A stretch of 64,000 nucleotides of DNA, from the NCBI GenBank assembly GCA_025201365.1, contig JAIXMF010000011.1, positions 248,001 to 312,000 of the forward strand, written 5' to 3'. Source of the DNA: Syncephalis plumigaleata. Taxonomy: Eukaryota; Zoopagomycota; Zoopagomycetes; Zoopagales; Piptocephalidaceae. Shown piece by piece: positions 28,179 through 40,033 of this stretch. The notes below the pieces were generated by a model, which was not told the DNA's origin, did not search any database, and saw only the letters and a list, made by a program, of their open reading frames with translations. Positions within the stretch are counted from its first letter, which is position 1. Each line of letters begins with the position of its first letter. A program made the translations under genes and the position numbers.

Positions 28179-29072
28179 AGTAAAGGTTGTATGAGGACTA
28201 GAACTAGTAGCCGTGGTAAAGGCGGCAGTAGCAGTAGCAGCAGTAGTAGTGGGGAGTAGTAGCAGTGGGAGCACTGGTAGCAGCAGCAAATGCGTTCTGG
28301 TTAAAATAATACTGAAGAGGTGAATGCGGATGAGTAGCGGCAGTGGCAGTAGTAAGCGTAAGATCGTGCTGCATGAGAGAAAGAGTAAAACTGCTTTAAT
28401 GCAGCAATAGGCAAAGTGAATAGTAGTAGTAGTAGTAGTAGTAATAAGGTATAGTATTAGGTATTGCGAATGCCAGTGTACAGCATGAATGCGTAGCCGT
28501 AGTAACACGAGGATATCAAATGAGAATAGAACGTCGTAGTGTACGAAATCAGAAAAATAATACTACTCCAGACGACACAACACTGTAAATAGGGAAATGA
28601 CAACAACAACAGGAACAAGAACAAGAACAGCAACAACAAAAAGCGCTTTATAAACTACTAACGAACAAGTGCTATTTCAATGGTTAAAGAAAGACGATGA
28701 CTAGACTAGGAGAGAGCGAGAGAAGTAGTAGTAGTAGGAGCAGTAATAGGAGAAGGAATACTAGAAAGAGCAGTGAGAATGCAGTAATCAACGGCGACAA
28801 AAGTAAGAGTGGTGCGTATGTCTCCTATTGTGCAATATGCTACAATTGCTCGTGCCTATAAAGAAACAACGGGTAGGGTTTTCCAAGGTGCGTGTGTATA
28901 ACGAATGGGAATAGAAGGATGATCCTTCTCCGTAGAATGTTCGATGACTTTTCATTTAGGCTTGATTCCGGTCTTGGTTCCAACACACCCATACAAAATA
29001 ACCAGCACTTCACTCGACTACTTTATGCCATACATACATACATTCATTCATACATTCATTCATTCATTCGCA
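28179..29072. other. HSF upstream region, no gene seen
   Basis: Triplet-rich (TAG)n, near 28424-28443, and AGC-type tracts in the probable HSF 5' UTR/promoter, then AT-rich DNA and a (CATT)n run near 29028-29070 at the 3' end of Get5. Confidence 0.5.
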
Positions 29073-30056
29073 TCAGATACGACGAGTTGCTGCAGACAGC
29101 CAGGCATTACGAAATAGTTGTAGTACAGCAATGGTTTCCGCTTCGTTTGCAAGTTGATCACGTAAATGAGACTCGAGTGATGTCCAAAAAGTATCACGGT
29201 CTAGGGTAGTAGCAGCCGATATGAGATCCTGATGATGATGTTGTGATTGTCATCACGCTTGATTGTTTCCTCTAGAGTGGACGTGGATGTGGATGTCTGT
29301 GCACCACTCGTAGTGTCCACCACCGCATTTGGCTTATGGTCTGACGTGGATGACGCTGCGGCTCTAGCGGTGGGCTCGGCACTCGCCGATGCACGTACCG
29401 TTGCATGAATCACCGTGCCATTGGTGAAATTGCAATCACGAATGGTACGCGATGCTACTAGCACTTTCCTTTGAGAATAAGCGAATATCGGCCTTTTCAC
29501 GAGCAACACCACGACTGACAAGCTTATCGCTTATAGTGGATATCGTATCATTTGGAGATACGAGCATACGATGACTGGCAGGAGGCTTCAATAGTTTAAC
29601 GCATACTTCTATGGCAGTCTCATTCTCGGCTATATATCATTATTATCATTATTATCATTATATGACTAGTAATAATGAAATAATTCTTACCTTCAGTGGT
29701 TGTATCGCACGAGAGTTGCCATCATCATTATCTGCCCCGCTTGATGTTATCTACCGGTGCATAACGTTGAATAAACTTGTTTTCTAGTTATTATTAGTAC
29801 ATAAAGACTTACTGGGTTAGCAAGTAAGCGTGATTCTGGAACAGTATGCGTCTGCCAAGAACGATCGACCTTAGCACGAGGGGCAAGTAGATCGTAGAAT
29901 TCCTAAAAGATCTCCATTAGTCGTTGTTTGCCCTTTGATACAATAGCAATAACGAGTATGATACATGCATACACGCGAGTAGTCCAGTATAGACAAAGGA
30001 ACTGTCATGGTAGCAGTATGCCTTCTTACCTTAAGAAATGCCACTTCCGCTGTCAT
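29073..30056 (-). CDS. GET5: Get5/Mdy2-like ubiquitin-domain protein of the tail-anchored protein (GET) pathway
   Basis: Get4-Get5 hands tail-anchored proteins from Sgt2 to Get3. Exon 1 'MTAEVAFLK' and exon 2 'EFYDLLAPRAKVDRSWQTHT' make a short N-terminal Get4-binding region. The ubiquitin-like domain has 'VKLLKPPASHRMLVSPNDTI', 'ISDKLVSRGVARERADIRLF', 'SKGKVLVASRTIRDCNFTNG' and 'TVIHATVR'. A Ser/Thr-rich linker follows, then the C-terminal homodimerisation helix pair 'RDTFWTSLESHLRDQLANEA', 'ETIAVLQLFRNAWLSAATRR', ending with TGA at 29075-29073. The linker-to-C-terminus junction (near 29238) is out of frame by one missing base, and homology in the next frame is clear. About 260 residues. Divergent from the bL27m gene (281 bp between starts). 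Confidence 0.85.
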
Positions 30057-30337
30057 ATTGATAGCTAACACGTACACAATAACTAATAAGACTAGTAGCA
30101 AGGATATATAGTAAAGGAGAGGAGAACAACAATAGATGGAATCAGTTTAACGTCGATGGTTTGAACTAGAGAGAAGGAATAGTAATAGAGCGCATACACG
30201 CTATTAGACGGAAAAAGAAATGGATTAATAAATGTTGAAAAACTTGTATCGTATTTGTTGTTACAAACGAGAACACGTATTATTTCATTTTTATCGTCTT
30301 TCTTTTTCCTCCTTCTACTTTACTACTACTTGACGTT

Positions 30338-30963
30338 ATGCTTGGTCTATTCCATCGTCCGTCTATTCTAGCAGCACGTATTGCTGAGATTGCTAGTAAG
30401 AGTGTGGTATCCAGTGTATATGGTAGGAACAAGTTGCTGTTATATAGAAATACGCGATATTAATAGTCAGCTGATTATACGTGTTATTAGGTCTACAACA
30501 GATCCGTTGGGCTACCAAACGAAGTGGTGGATCTTCGCGTAATGGACGTGATTCAGCTGGTCGTCGACTAGGTGTCAAGAAACATCAAGGTAACTAGCTC
30601 AATAGTGGATATATGTATTATAACAACATGCTTATATCTACTCTATATTAGATCATCCAGTTATACCGGGTAACATTATCATACGTCAACGCGGTACTCA
30701 ATTTCATCCAGGTCCCAATGTAAGTAGTTATATTGGGAGTAGATTCATGTATTGAATCATCATCATCGCTATAGGTTGGACTAGGTAGAGATCATACCAT
30801 CTTTGCTCTAGTAGATGGTTATGTCAAGTTCTACATTAATCCCAAATATCCTAAACGAAAATACGTCGGCGTTGTTCTAGAGCGTAGTGACAAACTTCCA
30901 CTTGATCCAACTGTGCCACGTAAACGTCGATTCAGTCTAGTGGATCTACGTCATTATCGATAA
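30338..30963 (+). CDS. MRPL27: Mitochondrial large-subunit ribosomal protein bL27m
   Basis: Four exons (30338-30422, 30491-30589, 30652-30719, 30775-30963) in phase. The presequence '[20 protein letters not shown]' is basic and amphipathic. The mature part begins '[20 protein letters not shown]', then '[10 protein letters not shown]', '[20 protein letters not shown]', '[20 protein letters not shown]'. The first three are the hallmark bL27 N-terminal arm and barrel. About 146 residues; a C-terminal extension '[14 protein letters not shown]' goes beyond bacterial bL27, as in yeast mitochondria. No anomalies. Confidence 0.96.
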
Positions 30964-31173
30964 ATATACACGCGCATATATTCTTATTGGATTAGAGGAG
31001 TAATGCGTGCAATATCATAATAGCCATATCTCTTTCTTTTATTATGACAAGCATTTCAATAATAGTTTTATCTTGTAGAATCAACTAGTTAAAGTGATGT
31101 ATGATGATAATGTACAACGAGTAGTTTCCTTACTGTAATAGATATGCATATATATATAAAATGAACAAATGAA

Positions 31174-34100
31174 TTACGGCTTGCTACGTGCCATGACTAC
31201 ATCACGCGAGTCAAGTATATCGGGTGCTTGTATTCGCTCTGGACCATCTGCCTTTAGTGCCTCCACCTCTGATGTAACGAGTAATGTCTCGATGGTACTC
31301 GTCCAGAATGCTTGCAGTTTCTCCTTGTCCTGACAGAATGTCACGAAATCATGTCGAAGTTTATCGGGATCAGGACTATTCAACTGGGATGGACGCAATG
31401 ACGACGACGACGAGGATGATCCCGGAACAGTCGTGGACGATGATACGCCCGATGGATGTTGCGTTTGATGTGGCGAGTGCGAGGTGTACAAACGATTATT
31501 GACCCACAAGTAGCTGTGCGGTTCCTTGCATACCATAATAAAGGCGACACCCGATCGATGTACATACTGCGCGTATCTATACGGATTATGATGGTACGAG
31601 TAGATCACCTGTACATCCGAGGGGAAGGATGCGTCAGCCTCCACGTCTAGAATGAATCCGAAATGCTTGACGAGTTCCACTTCAAAGAACGTATCCGGCA
31701 CGTTAACCGACACGGGCAAACGTTCCTTTAACTCCACCGTAGATGGTGGCGGATAGCTAGACCAATCTCTACCGGTGACTGGAACGGGTTATCATCGGCA
31801 TCTGGTCGTTCCTGATCGACCGGTGCCTCCACTAGACGTAGTCCACACTTTTCGGCGGTTCTACTCCACGATTGAAGTAGATCCTCGATGAGATGTGCCG
31901 TACATCCAAGCCAGTTTAATTGAAAGTGATAGCAATTACGCGGATTATGAACAACGTCATAATGAAGAATTGCCGTCTCTTGACGATCACTCCATTGTTG
32001 CGGGTCGAGATTGATCATAATACGACGTGATAATTCCACGGAACATGATGTCTTGTTTGTTTCCAATTGACTAATTACATGATTGTTGTTGTTGTTGTTG
32101 TTGCTGCTGCTGTTATTATGGTGATTATGATGGTATGATGATTATGATGAGTGTCATTGGTTGCCACAGAATTAAATGAACTTGCTAACGAGGGTGGTTC
32201 CTGTCCTGAATCAGCCGGCAGTATTCGCATAGCACGTTGTAACCAGCCACGCGTACTAGTAGATGGTAATGGCGCGTATTCCGCTTGTAATCGATAGAAA
32301 TAATGTCCATCAAGTAGTCGATGTCGATGTGTGCAATGCTCGAATAGACCCGCGTCCATTAGTTGATTACCGAATTCCATGCTCTGCACGCGTATCAATC
32401 TGCTCAAATACACGTAGTATCCAGTCGACTAGTTCTTACCGAGAAATACATCTTGGAATAAACGCAAATGCCACCATCGATCCTGCATACGAACACCGGA
32501 TACTGGATCTTTAATGGCCGCTGCAATTGCAGTCAATTTCGTGTCTTTGGACAGCAAGTCATTGGTTAACAAGGAAGCACGTCGACTAAATGATTGCTGA
32601 TGTTGATGCTGATGCTGATGATGATTGTTGTTCCATCCATAGACATTGATGTCGCTCGTGCGCGTGCTTCATTCTCTAGGTAGGATATCGTACTAAAGGT
32701 GGTCAACGAGATACCCAAGCTATTAATAGGCTGTCGACGTGATCGTTTATCGCCTGACGTGGTCTGCCCGCGTGATGACCATCGCACTCGTTCGAATTGC
32801 TCCAAGAATCGCGTAAATCCATTGAGACGCATTTCCTCCTCGTTTAGATTATCCTCTGACGTGATTGTATTCGTAAGTGTATGATTATTGGTGGCCACGT
32901 CTCCATTGGAATGAGAATAAATCGAGTACGCCAGAATTTCAACGATTCCGTCATTTCCTCTTGATATCCCGCGACAAGATGATCGAGATAATTCCAATTG
33001 TATAGTGACACTTGTGGATAGTTGAATTTCACGGATTTCGACTCGAATCCATCGCGTGCTTTGGGCCAGACCGCAAAACGATAGGCCATGGGATCGGGCG
33101 AGTAGTCAAGCTTACGAACGTATCGCTTTACCTCGACATTTCTATTCACCGGATCATACACCAATCGATGTATTTGATGTCCCATACTAAGATAATGAGC
33201 ACTGGATGAAAATGAATTTAACATACTAGTAGTACTAGTGGCAGTATTACTATTGCTATTCATATTACTGCTGATATTATTAGGGTTGTTGTTGTTGTTG
33301 TTGTTACTACTGCTATTAGAGACATGGGTTGCTATAGTGGATGCACGATTGAATTCATTGGTTTTACGACCGAATTCAAATGGTAATCGCCAGTAACTTG
33401 ATAATGCTCCTATATGACTATTGGTGACATTGCTGGATTGCACAGTGGATGTCGATGAGGTGGGTGCATTTTGTAGAAGCGGCGAACTCCATCCCTCTGC
33501 ATGACCACTCTGCGTTCCCGTATTCAATAGTGTACTCTTCATGGCGTCGTTAAGGCTGGCCGTCAAGAATGCACCCGATGAACGATGTTGCGACTGTTTC
33601 ACTAGATTCGCGTCAATCAATTGGAATCCTTGCGATAGACGTTGTGCAATAAGTTCCTTCAATAGGGTTTCCGTGAATTGTCCCATATCTTGATTGATCG
33701 AGAATGTTCTCTCCACTAGTTCGTCATTGGGCGACACCGTGTAAACGTGCTCTTGATATTTCTCGGCTAATTCGGCAGTAGTAGGGAATACATCTGTACC
33801 GATGGGCAAGCAAGCAGGCGTGCACAATGATGTCCAATCCATGTCAAGTGTCAATGGCCGTACTACCGGATAGATGTGCTCCCATCGTCGTAAATGATCA
33901 TTTTGTCGAATACTGCCATGAAGTGCTCGTGATGGATTCAACAGCGTTTGCTTGACTAATTGTGAGAACATACGATTCGGTGAGGATCGATGTTTTTGAT
34001 GCTGATGAGCTACAGGATAAGCTTGTGATGAGTGTGTTTGCTGCTGTTGCTGCTGCTGTTGTTGTTGTTGCAATTGCTGATTCAGTTCAACAGATCGAGA

Positions 34101-36788
34101 TAGACGAGATGGTGAATTGGATAAACTAGTCTGTGGTGATGCATGACGATGACGATGATTCGTTGGTATATTAGTTGCACTGGAGCGTAAACGATGTTGT
34201 AATGAAGTGAATTCGGAATGAATCTGAATAGGTTGCACGGTACTGGAACTGGGGAATGCACCATCATCATCTAGTAATAAAGCAATCATTAGCTATCTAG
34301 CTATCTATCTAGCTATTTAATTAACTAGTTACTTACCATCTGACACGTCTAGTCCACCTCCTGTATTGATATCATCTTCAATGGATATACGACGACGTGG
34401 TTTGCCCATAGCCATTGGTGTGGTTGTACCGGTTCTTATATTATTTCTTGACAAATCATTACCACTTGCCGTGGTACTATTAATAGTGGCAGTAGTGGTG
34501 GCATTGATCGCTGTACTAGTAGCGGCAACAGCCGATATTACATCACTCGTATCATCACTACGATGATAGGCACGCGGGCTTGATGGGCGACGCGGTCTAG
34601 TTAGATCGGCCCATCCGATACGTGGTGCACTTCTCGACAGTGGACTGCGTACTCTGCGGTAATGTCGTCACCCGATGGTCCAGATAGCGGAGAATCATAG
34701 CGGAATCGTGGATGCGAGTTTTGCGGTAATGCTTGACTACCTCTACGTCTAGTAGTATACCAGGATGAAGGGAAGACTAGTCGAACACGTTGAATTGAGC
34801 TAAACACGTCACGATCATGCTGGTCCGCCTTGTCAATAGTGACAGCCGATGTTGATGGTGTGTGACTTGTCGCATTTTCTACCGACTCTTTCGTTGGTTC
34901 ATTTCCCTCTTCTGCTTTATCCGCATCGACAGCATCTTCACATTGTCTTCATGGTCGTCCAAGTAGGGTGGTGCGCCTAGTCTAAGATCGCTACTTAGTA
35001 GATTGAAGGTTTGCGCACCTGGAATACGACATGTTGGCATGAATCGATTGTTGTATTTCTCCCTTTTCGCCCGAAGATTCTGATGTTTGGCTGTTTCCTA
35101 CCGAAAAAGCTGACAACAATCCAGTGTGGCCATGCATAGTATGCCTGCTTGCATAATCCGCATTCGACTCGTCATATTGCAACGGGTCAACCTCAATATA
35201 TGTAAATGCATTGGAGCGTGAGGGAAGCATCGCTTGCACTAGCGATGATCCCTGTTGGTGACGTGTTGCTATCGCTTTGTGTCCGGTAGATTTACTACTC
35301 GCTAATGGCGCATCCTTCACGGTATTGGATGAGTCGGATATCGGTTTGCCCGAGGTGAATTTAAACAATGGTGAGGCATGCAATGGAATCTGATCCAAGC
35401 ATACCAGATCCAAAGCGATACCACTGTCAAACATACGCTCCGCCGTTAGACGTAGCAGTTTCTTGTCGACTTCGAAATAGCCTGGACCCGGTGTAAGAAC
35501 CATGATGGCCTGTCCCGTCCTCAATAGATCGCGATCCACATAGTGACGCTCGAATGTGTTGAGCGCCAATCCGATAGCCTCCAATATATTGCCGTGTCGT
35601 GCCATGGAAATGGTACCAATGGCCGCGGCATACGGTGAAGTCTCGCGGGTAAGTACGGCTCGTTTGAATTCGCTTTGTTCTCGTTTTAGCACAGGCAGTA
35701 CTTGCGACCAGTCGCTATTCGTCTCCCAGTCAACCAGCACCTTATAGTAGTCTTTATACCAGCGCTGCTGATTATCATGCGTGGGACATGGCGTGAAATC
35801 CGGTTCCATGAAATCATAGAAAACACGGGTAAACAGTACGATACACACTACGTGGTTGGCGGAAATGGCCTTCCAACGTGCAAATAGCTCGGGTAGAAAC
35901 TGATGCGTCACCTTCTCGTAGAACAGTTGTCCGTCATCGTCGAATTCCCACATCTCCTTGCTCATCTGAATGAGAATAAAGAACTTTGCCGATTCCGAGC
36001 GAAATATAACGCGTGTACCCTCTCCAATAAGCGCCTTGCCGCCTAAATGTAAATAGACACACGACAATGAGTTAGCTTCTTGTCCTTGCTATCCATTCGA
36101 CTAAGAAGTAGCAAGCAAACTACTAGCTTACCGGTCGTCCATTAATATAAATATCGCTAATCTGTGCTCGAATACATCCAGCGAAAAGAACACGCTGACT
36201 AATGTACACCGTCTTTCCTAGTAGACTCAAGCGTAGACGCCACATATCATTACGGCCTAGATATTGATCACGAAATGTGAGCAGTATGAAATCGGCCGTT
36301 GCCGCATCTGTCTCCACCTATTCCAATGTTGGCATTCGCGTTAATTGATTGTATATACATATAACTAGTATTATGAACTATCAATACCTACCGGCACTAC
36401 AGTAACATCGGACCAGTTGGCTAAGCCGAATGTCGTCGTCATATGATTGGTTAATGAAATCTATCATGTTATACTCGACTTAGTATCTATTATGACAGTA
36501 TACATACATATACGTGCCTAGCGCGACTCGTATCCTTACCTGAAGTTGAGGCTGTTTACGCATAATGTCCGGATCAGGTGGCTCGTATACAACAAAGACA
36601 CGACGCTCGAATAGTCGCGTCTCGCCACCTGCCTGTGTGATAGACGTCGGTCGTCGTGCATGGTGTGCCGGTCTAACCTCGAGTAATTGACCTGGTTGAA
36701 GGTCTGGTAAAAGATCCGGATGAATAATCACTTCACGCGTAGAGAAGCGTTCGTTGTGAACCCAGAGTTTACATACTTTGCCGTCCAT
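31174..36788 (-). CDS. IML1: Iml1/DEPDC5, GATOR1/SEACIT subunit (TORC1 inhibitor)
   Basis: Scaffold subunit of the Iml1-Npr2-Npr3 (GATOR1) complex that restrains TORC1 on vacuoles when amino acids are scarce. Domain order is intact. N-terminal domain: 'CKLWVHNERFSTREVIIHPD', 'RNDMWRLRLSLLGKTVYISQ'. SABA-type region: 'KEMWEFDDDGQLFYEKVTHQ', 'FLPELFARWK'. Then 'QRWYKDYYKVLVDWETNSDW'. A long low-complexity linker holds a poly-Gln run near 34024-34075. DEP domain: 'GVRMQDRWWHLRLFQDVFLG', 'LVDWILRVFEQIDTR', 'RLLDGHYFYRL'. C-terminal domain: 'HYDVVHNPRNCYHFQLNWLG', 'CGLRLVEAPVDQ', 'NPFQSPVEI'. Frame slips by one base occur near 35040, 32908 (CCC to CC), 32435 (GG to G), 32373 and 31751 (CCC to CC), with others probable in 34600-34980. 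About 1750 residues expected. Confidence 0.94.
34024..34075 (-). repeat. CAG/CAA tract encoding poly-Gln in Iml1
   Basis: Encodes 'LNQQLQQQQQQQQQQQ' in the low-complexity linker of Iml1. Confidence 0.85.
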
Positions 36789-37256
36789 AATATAGAACAA
36801 TAGGTAGGGAGACGGAACGAGGATAAAGTGGATTCAATATGTGGTTGAGTGTGGCAAGTGGAATTGTTTACTTTGTTTTCATAACAAGGTTGTAACAGGT
36901 TGGCTATTTCTTTTTGATTACGTCTATATCATTAGTATATGTATAAATCACAGTCCTGTTGTCGATATTCAAGTGTCATTAAATAGTACAGTTCAGTTGG
37001 CTATCGACTTGATCTTTACATATAGAAATAACATTGAAATGTATCATATAGATATACATCTATGTATAGACACGGTGTTGGTTAAACCCGGCAAAGGTTC
37101 CTCTTATCATGCAAAGGCTAATCATTAACCGGCCATATATATCCTTGATGTTTCGTTCGGATTGTTCCATGTGGTTCCAGATTTGCTTAAATTTGCCGTT
37201 TTATTTTCAAGTCAATACCGTACGCTCCTCCACCTCCTTCTCCTTTGCCTTATATC
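36789..37256. other. Divergent promoter region of Iml1 and the PAP2 gene
   Basis: 468 bp between the two start codons. No gene seen; a CT-rich stretch (37223-37245) precedes the PAP2 ATG. Confidence 0.5.
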
Positions 37257-38516
37257 ATGTCTATATTGCAGAATTTACGTCGCCACCGGCGTCTAGTATG
37301 GCATCGTCTAGGTGACTGGGTTCTTGTAGCGCTTATGACCGGGGTTGCCTTCCTACTTGACCTGGCACCGGCATTCAACCGGCAATTCTCACTGACAGAC
37401 ACTACCATTCAATATCCAATGAGTAAGAAAAGCACTGTGCCAAGTGCCGCACTCTTTGTAAGTAATAATAATAACGAGTGTTTACACGGTAATAGGATAA
37501 GATAGCACACATATGCTGTTTTATCACGTATTTGTTTATTTCGGACTAACAAAAATCGTTACTGCTACTGCTAGGTTATTAGTACGATAGTGCCCGCACT
37601 AATACTAACGAGTATCGCTGTGGTGTTCGTCGCTGTGCGTATGAGGTGCATCAAGCACTTCTGGGCCTTGGAATCGCTCTTTCAAGCACCTCACTATTTA
37701 TTCATATTTTCAAGAACTTTATCGGACGACCTCGTCCCGACTTTCTCGATCGTTGCCAGCCACCATCAGGTGCCACCGATCCATTCATGGCACTATCGAC
37801 TATAAGCGTGTGCACGCAAACTAATGCAAAATTCTTGCTGATGGTATGAAGAGTTTCCCATCGGGACATTCAGCTTGTAAGTTGTTACCGCTATTACTGC
37901 TATTAGTAGTGTTATTCTAACCTCAACAATACGACTGTTAGATTCATTTGCCGGTCTCGGTTTTCTTAGCTTTTATATTGCCGGCAAACTGCGCATATTT
38001 GACGAGCGTGGTTTTGTTTACAAGCCATTGCTGGCTCTCCTTCCCCTACTTGGTGCCGCACTCGTGGCTATATCTCGCGTGTGCGACTATCGACATCACT
38101 GGGAGGATGTCACTTTAGGTGGTGCAGCAGGTATGTTCAATGGCGCAATACACGTGTCAACTAGAAGCGAAAGCTGCTCTGCTCTCCTTTTGTTAATCAT
38201 ACCATTTGTTATTTTAGGATTATTCCTAGCTTACTACGCCTACCGAATGTTCTTCCCGCCACTCACGCATTCTAGAACTGGATTCGCATTTCCGGTCAAT
38301 CGCCAACCAGGACCCGTATCATCAGAGGAACGGCCCCTGAACAATAGCAGTAACTGGCGAATTGAAGAAGGCAACAGCAGCAACATACCATTGAAATACC
38401 GAAATAGTAATGGTAGTAGTAATGGTAGTGGCAACTTAGAAAGGGACGGGACCATCGATGAAAAGATGAATGAAGAGGAGGCGGCTGTTTCCCATCGAAT
38501 GGCAACCCTTTCTTAA
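37257..38516 (+). CDS. PAP2-type lipid phosphate phosphatase
   Basis: Membrane enzyme dephosphorylating phosphatidate, diacylglycerol pyrophosphate or lyso-lipid phosphates (Dpp1/Lpp1 class). Exons 37257-37457, 37575-37876, 37942-38130 and 38218-38516. All three catalytic motifs are visible: motif 1 'KNFIGRPRPDFLDRC', motif 2 'KSFPSGHSA' and motif 3 'SRVCDYRHHWEDVTLGG'. Six hydrophobic segments fit the fold. The C-terminal ~95 residues are hydrophilic and Asn/Ser-rich. The last intron (38131-38217, 87 bp) has no stop and keeps frame, so retention would still give a protein, with 29 extra residues. Two one-base slips lie in exon 2, near 37640 and 37828 (AAAAA read as AAAA), each with immediate resumption of homology. 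Confidence 0.93.
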
Positions 38517-40033
38517 TGCTAATGACGTCATTTGCGTGTATTTGTTCTAAGAACAATATAATGGCAACACAATGAGCTATTAACACGTCCAACACTATTT
38601 ACATTTACTATTACAAGCATTTTAACCACATTTAACTTAATAAACAGTTGTCTTTACTTACTATATGATACTAATAATGCACCTACACGTACGCAACAAT
38701 AGATATCTAGACATCACATATAGCAAAATATCATCATTATCATAACAACAAAGAGGTTGCATTCATGTACTATACCCTGTCTTATTTATGTATTGTTACA
38801 CGTACACGCACACACACATATACACACGCACACACTTATGCGTATATACGAATAGTAGAATGACTTGTACGCCATGGATATATTCACTAGTTTGTGTTCA
38901 ATTGTACGAATATGCAACAAGCACGCACTGATTTGCATTCTCACTAACTGCTAAACGAAGAAACCGCAAATGACGAAATCTCGTTGAAGTCATTTTTCAT
39001 TTAAACCTCCGCTCCCCATTTTGAACCATGTCAAGATCTTTTCCTCTAATCTTCAATTCATTCAATGTTTTAACTGCTAGTCGTTTTCTTTCGTTCTTTA
39101 CGGACTTCTCATATTCAGTTAGTACACTTGATCTCCTTTTCTCTATTCTTTATCACTATTTACCTATTCTCTATCTTTCTCTTTCTCTTTATATATCCAC
39201 ACCGCAGCCATCCTTTGCACTAGTGCCTGTTATTAGCCTCTATCGCTACCGTATAGACCCTGTTCTTACACGACATTGATTGTTCGCTCAAGAACCGGTT
39301 ACACGGCCATTTTTTCCTAGAAAGAAAGGCGAATAGCGGTTACACCTGACGTGAATATATATTCTCTCAAGTATTCGTATATCGAATAGCCTAGTCTCAT
39401 ACTATAGTCGGTCGTTGCTATTGCTACCTTCTTTACTATCTGCTACTACTACTACTACCACTTGTCATTGTTATTACTACTACTACTATTACTACTACTT
39501 TTACTACTATTAGTTCTGCTACACCATTTATAACTGTCATCGGCATTGCATATTGTCGCCTTTTCTTGACAGACGCGTTATTTCTCTGTTCTATATGTCG
39601 TGGAACAGTGCTGCAACTACAGCAACTACTTCTACTCCAACTATTGGTCGCTAACTCTTTATTCGCAATTACATTGTTGGCATCCCTTGTTGATTGACTA
39701 GTCTATCGTGCACATACCTATTTGTTTCTTCTACTTGAATCTCAGTGCCGTCAAGTCAACCTCGTTCCAATTGCCTGCTTAATATTTGTGTCCCCTTCTC
39801 AGCCACTCAACTAGTCAGCTGCTAAAGAAACAACCGGCAAGCATATATATACTCTATAGTTGACTCCTTTACCTTTATACTGGTTCCTGGATCATAGAAT
39901 ACTAAGTAACGGCATTCGTAATACTTTAACGTAGGTTTATTCGACTATTCAAAACAAAAAAAAGATCTGGTAAGATGATAAAGATTGATCATAGATCAAT
40001 AGATTGATATGATGTCGTCAGAAGAGATGATAA
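38517..40033. other. Intergenic, upstream of Sestrin
   Basis: 1.5 kb with no recognised gene. Contains a (CA)n-like patch near 38800-38835, pyrimidine-rich DNA at 39130-39190 and TAC triplet tracts at 39430-39505. Its size suggests an extended promoter or 5' UTR for Sestrin. Confidence 0.5.
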
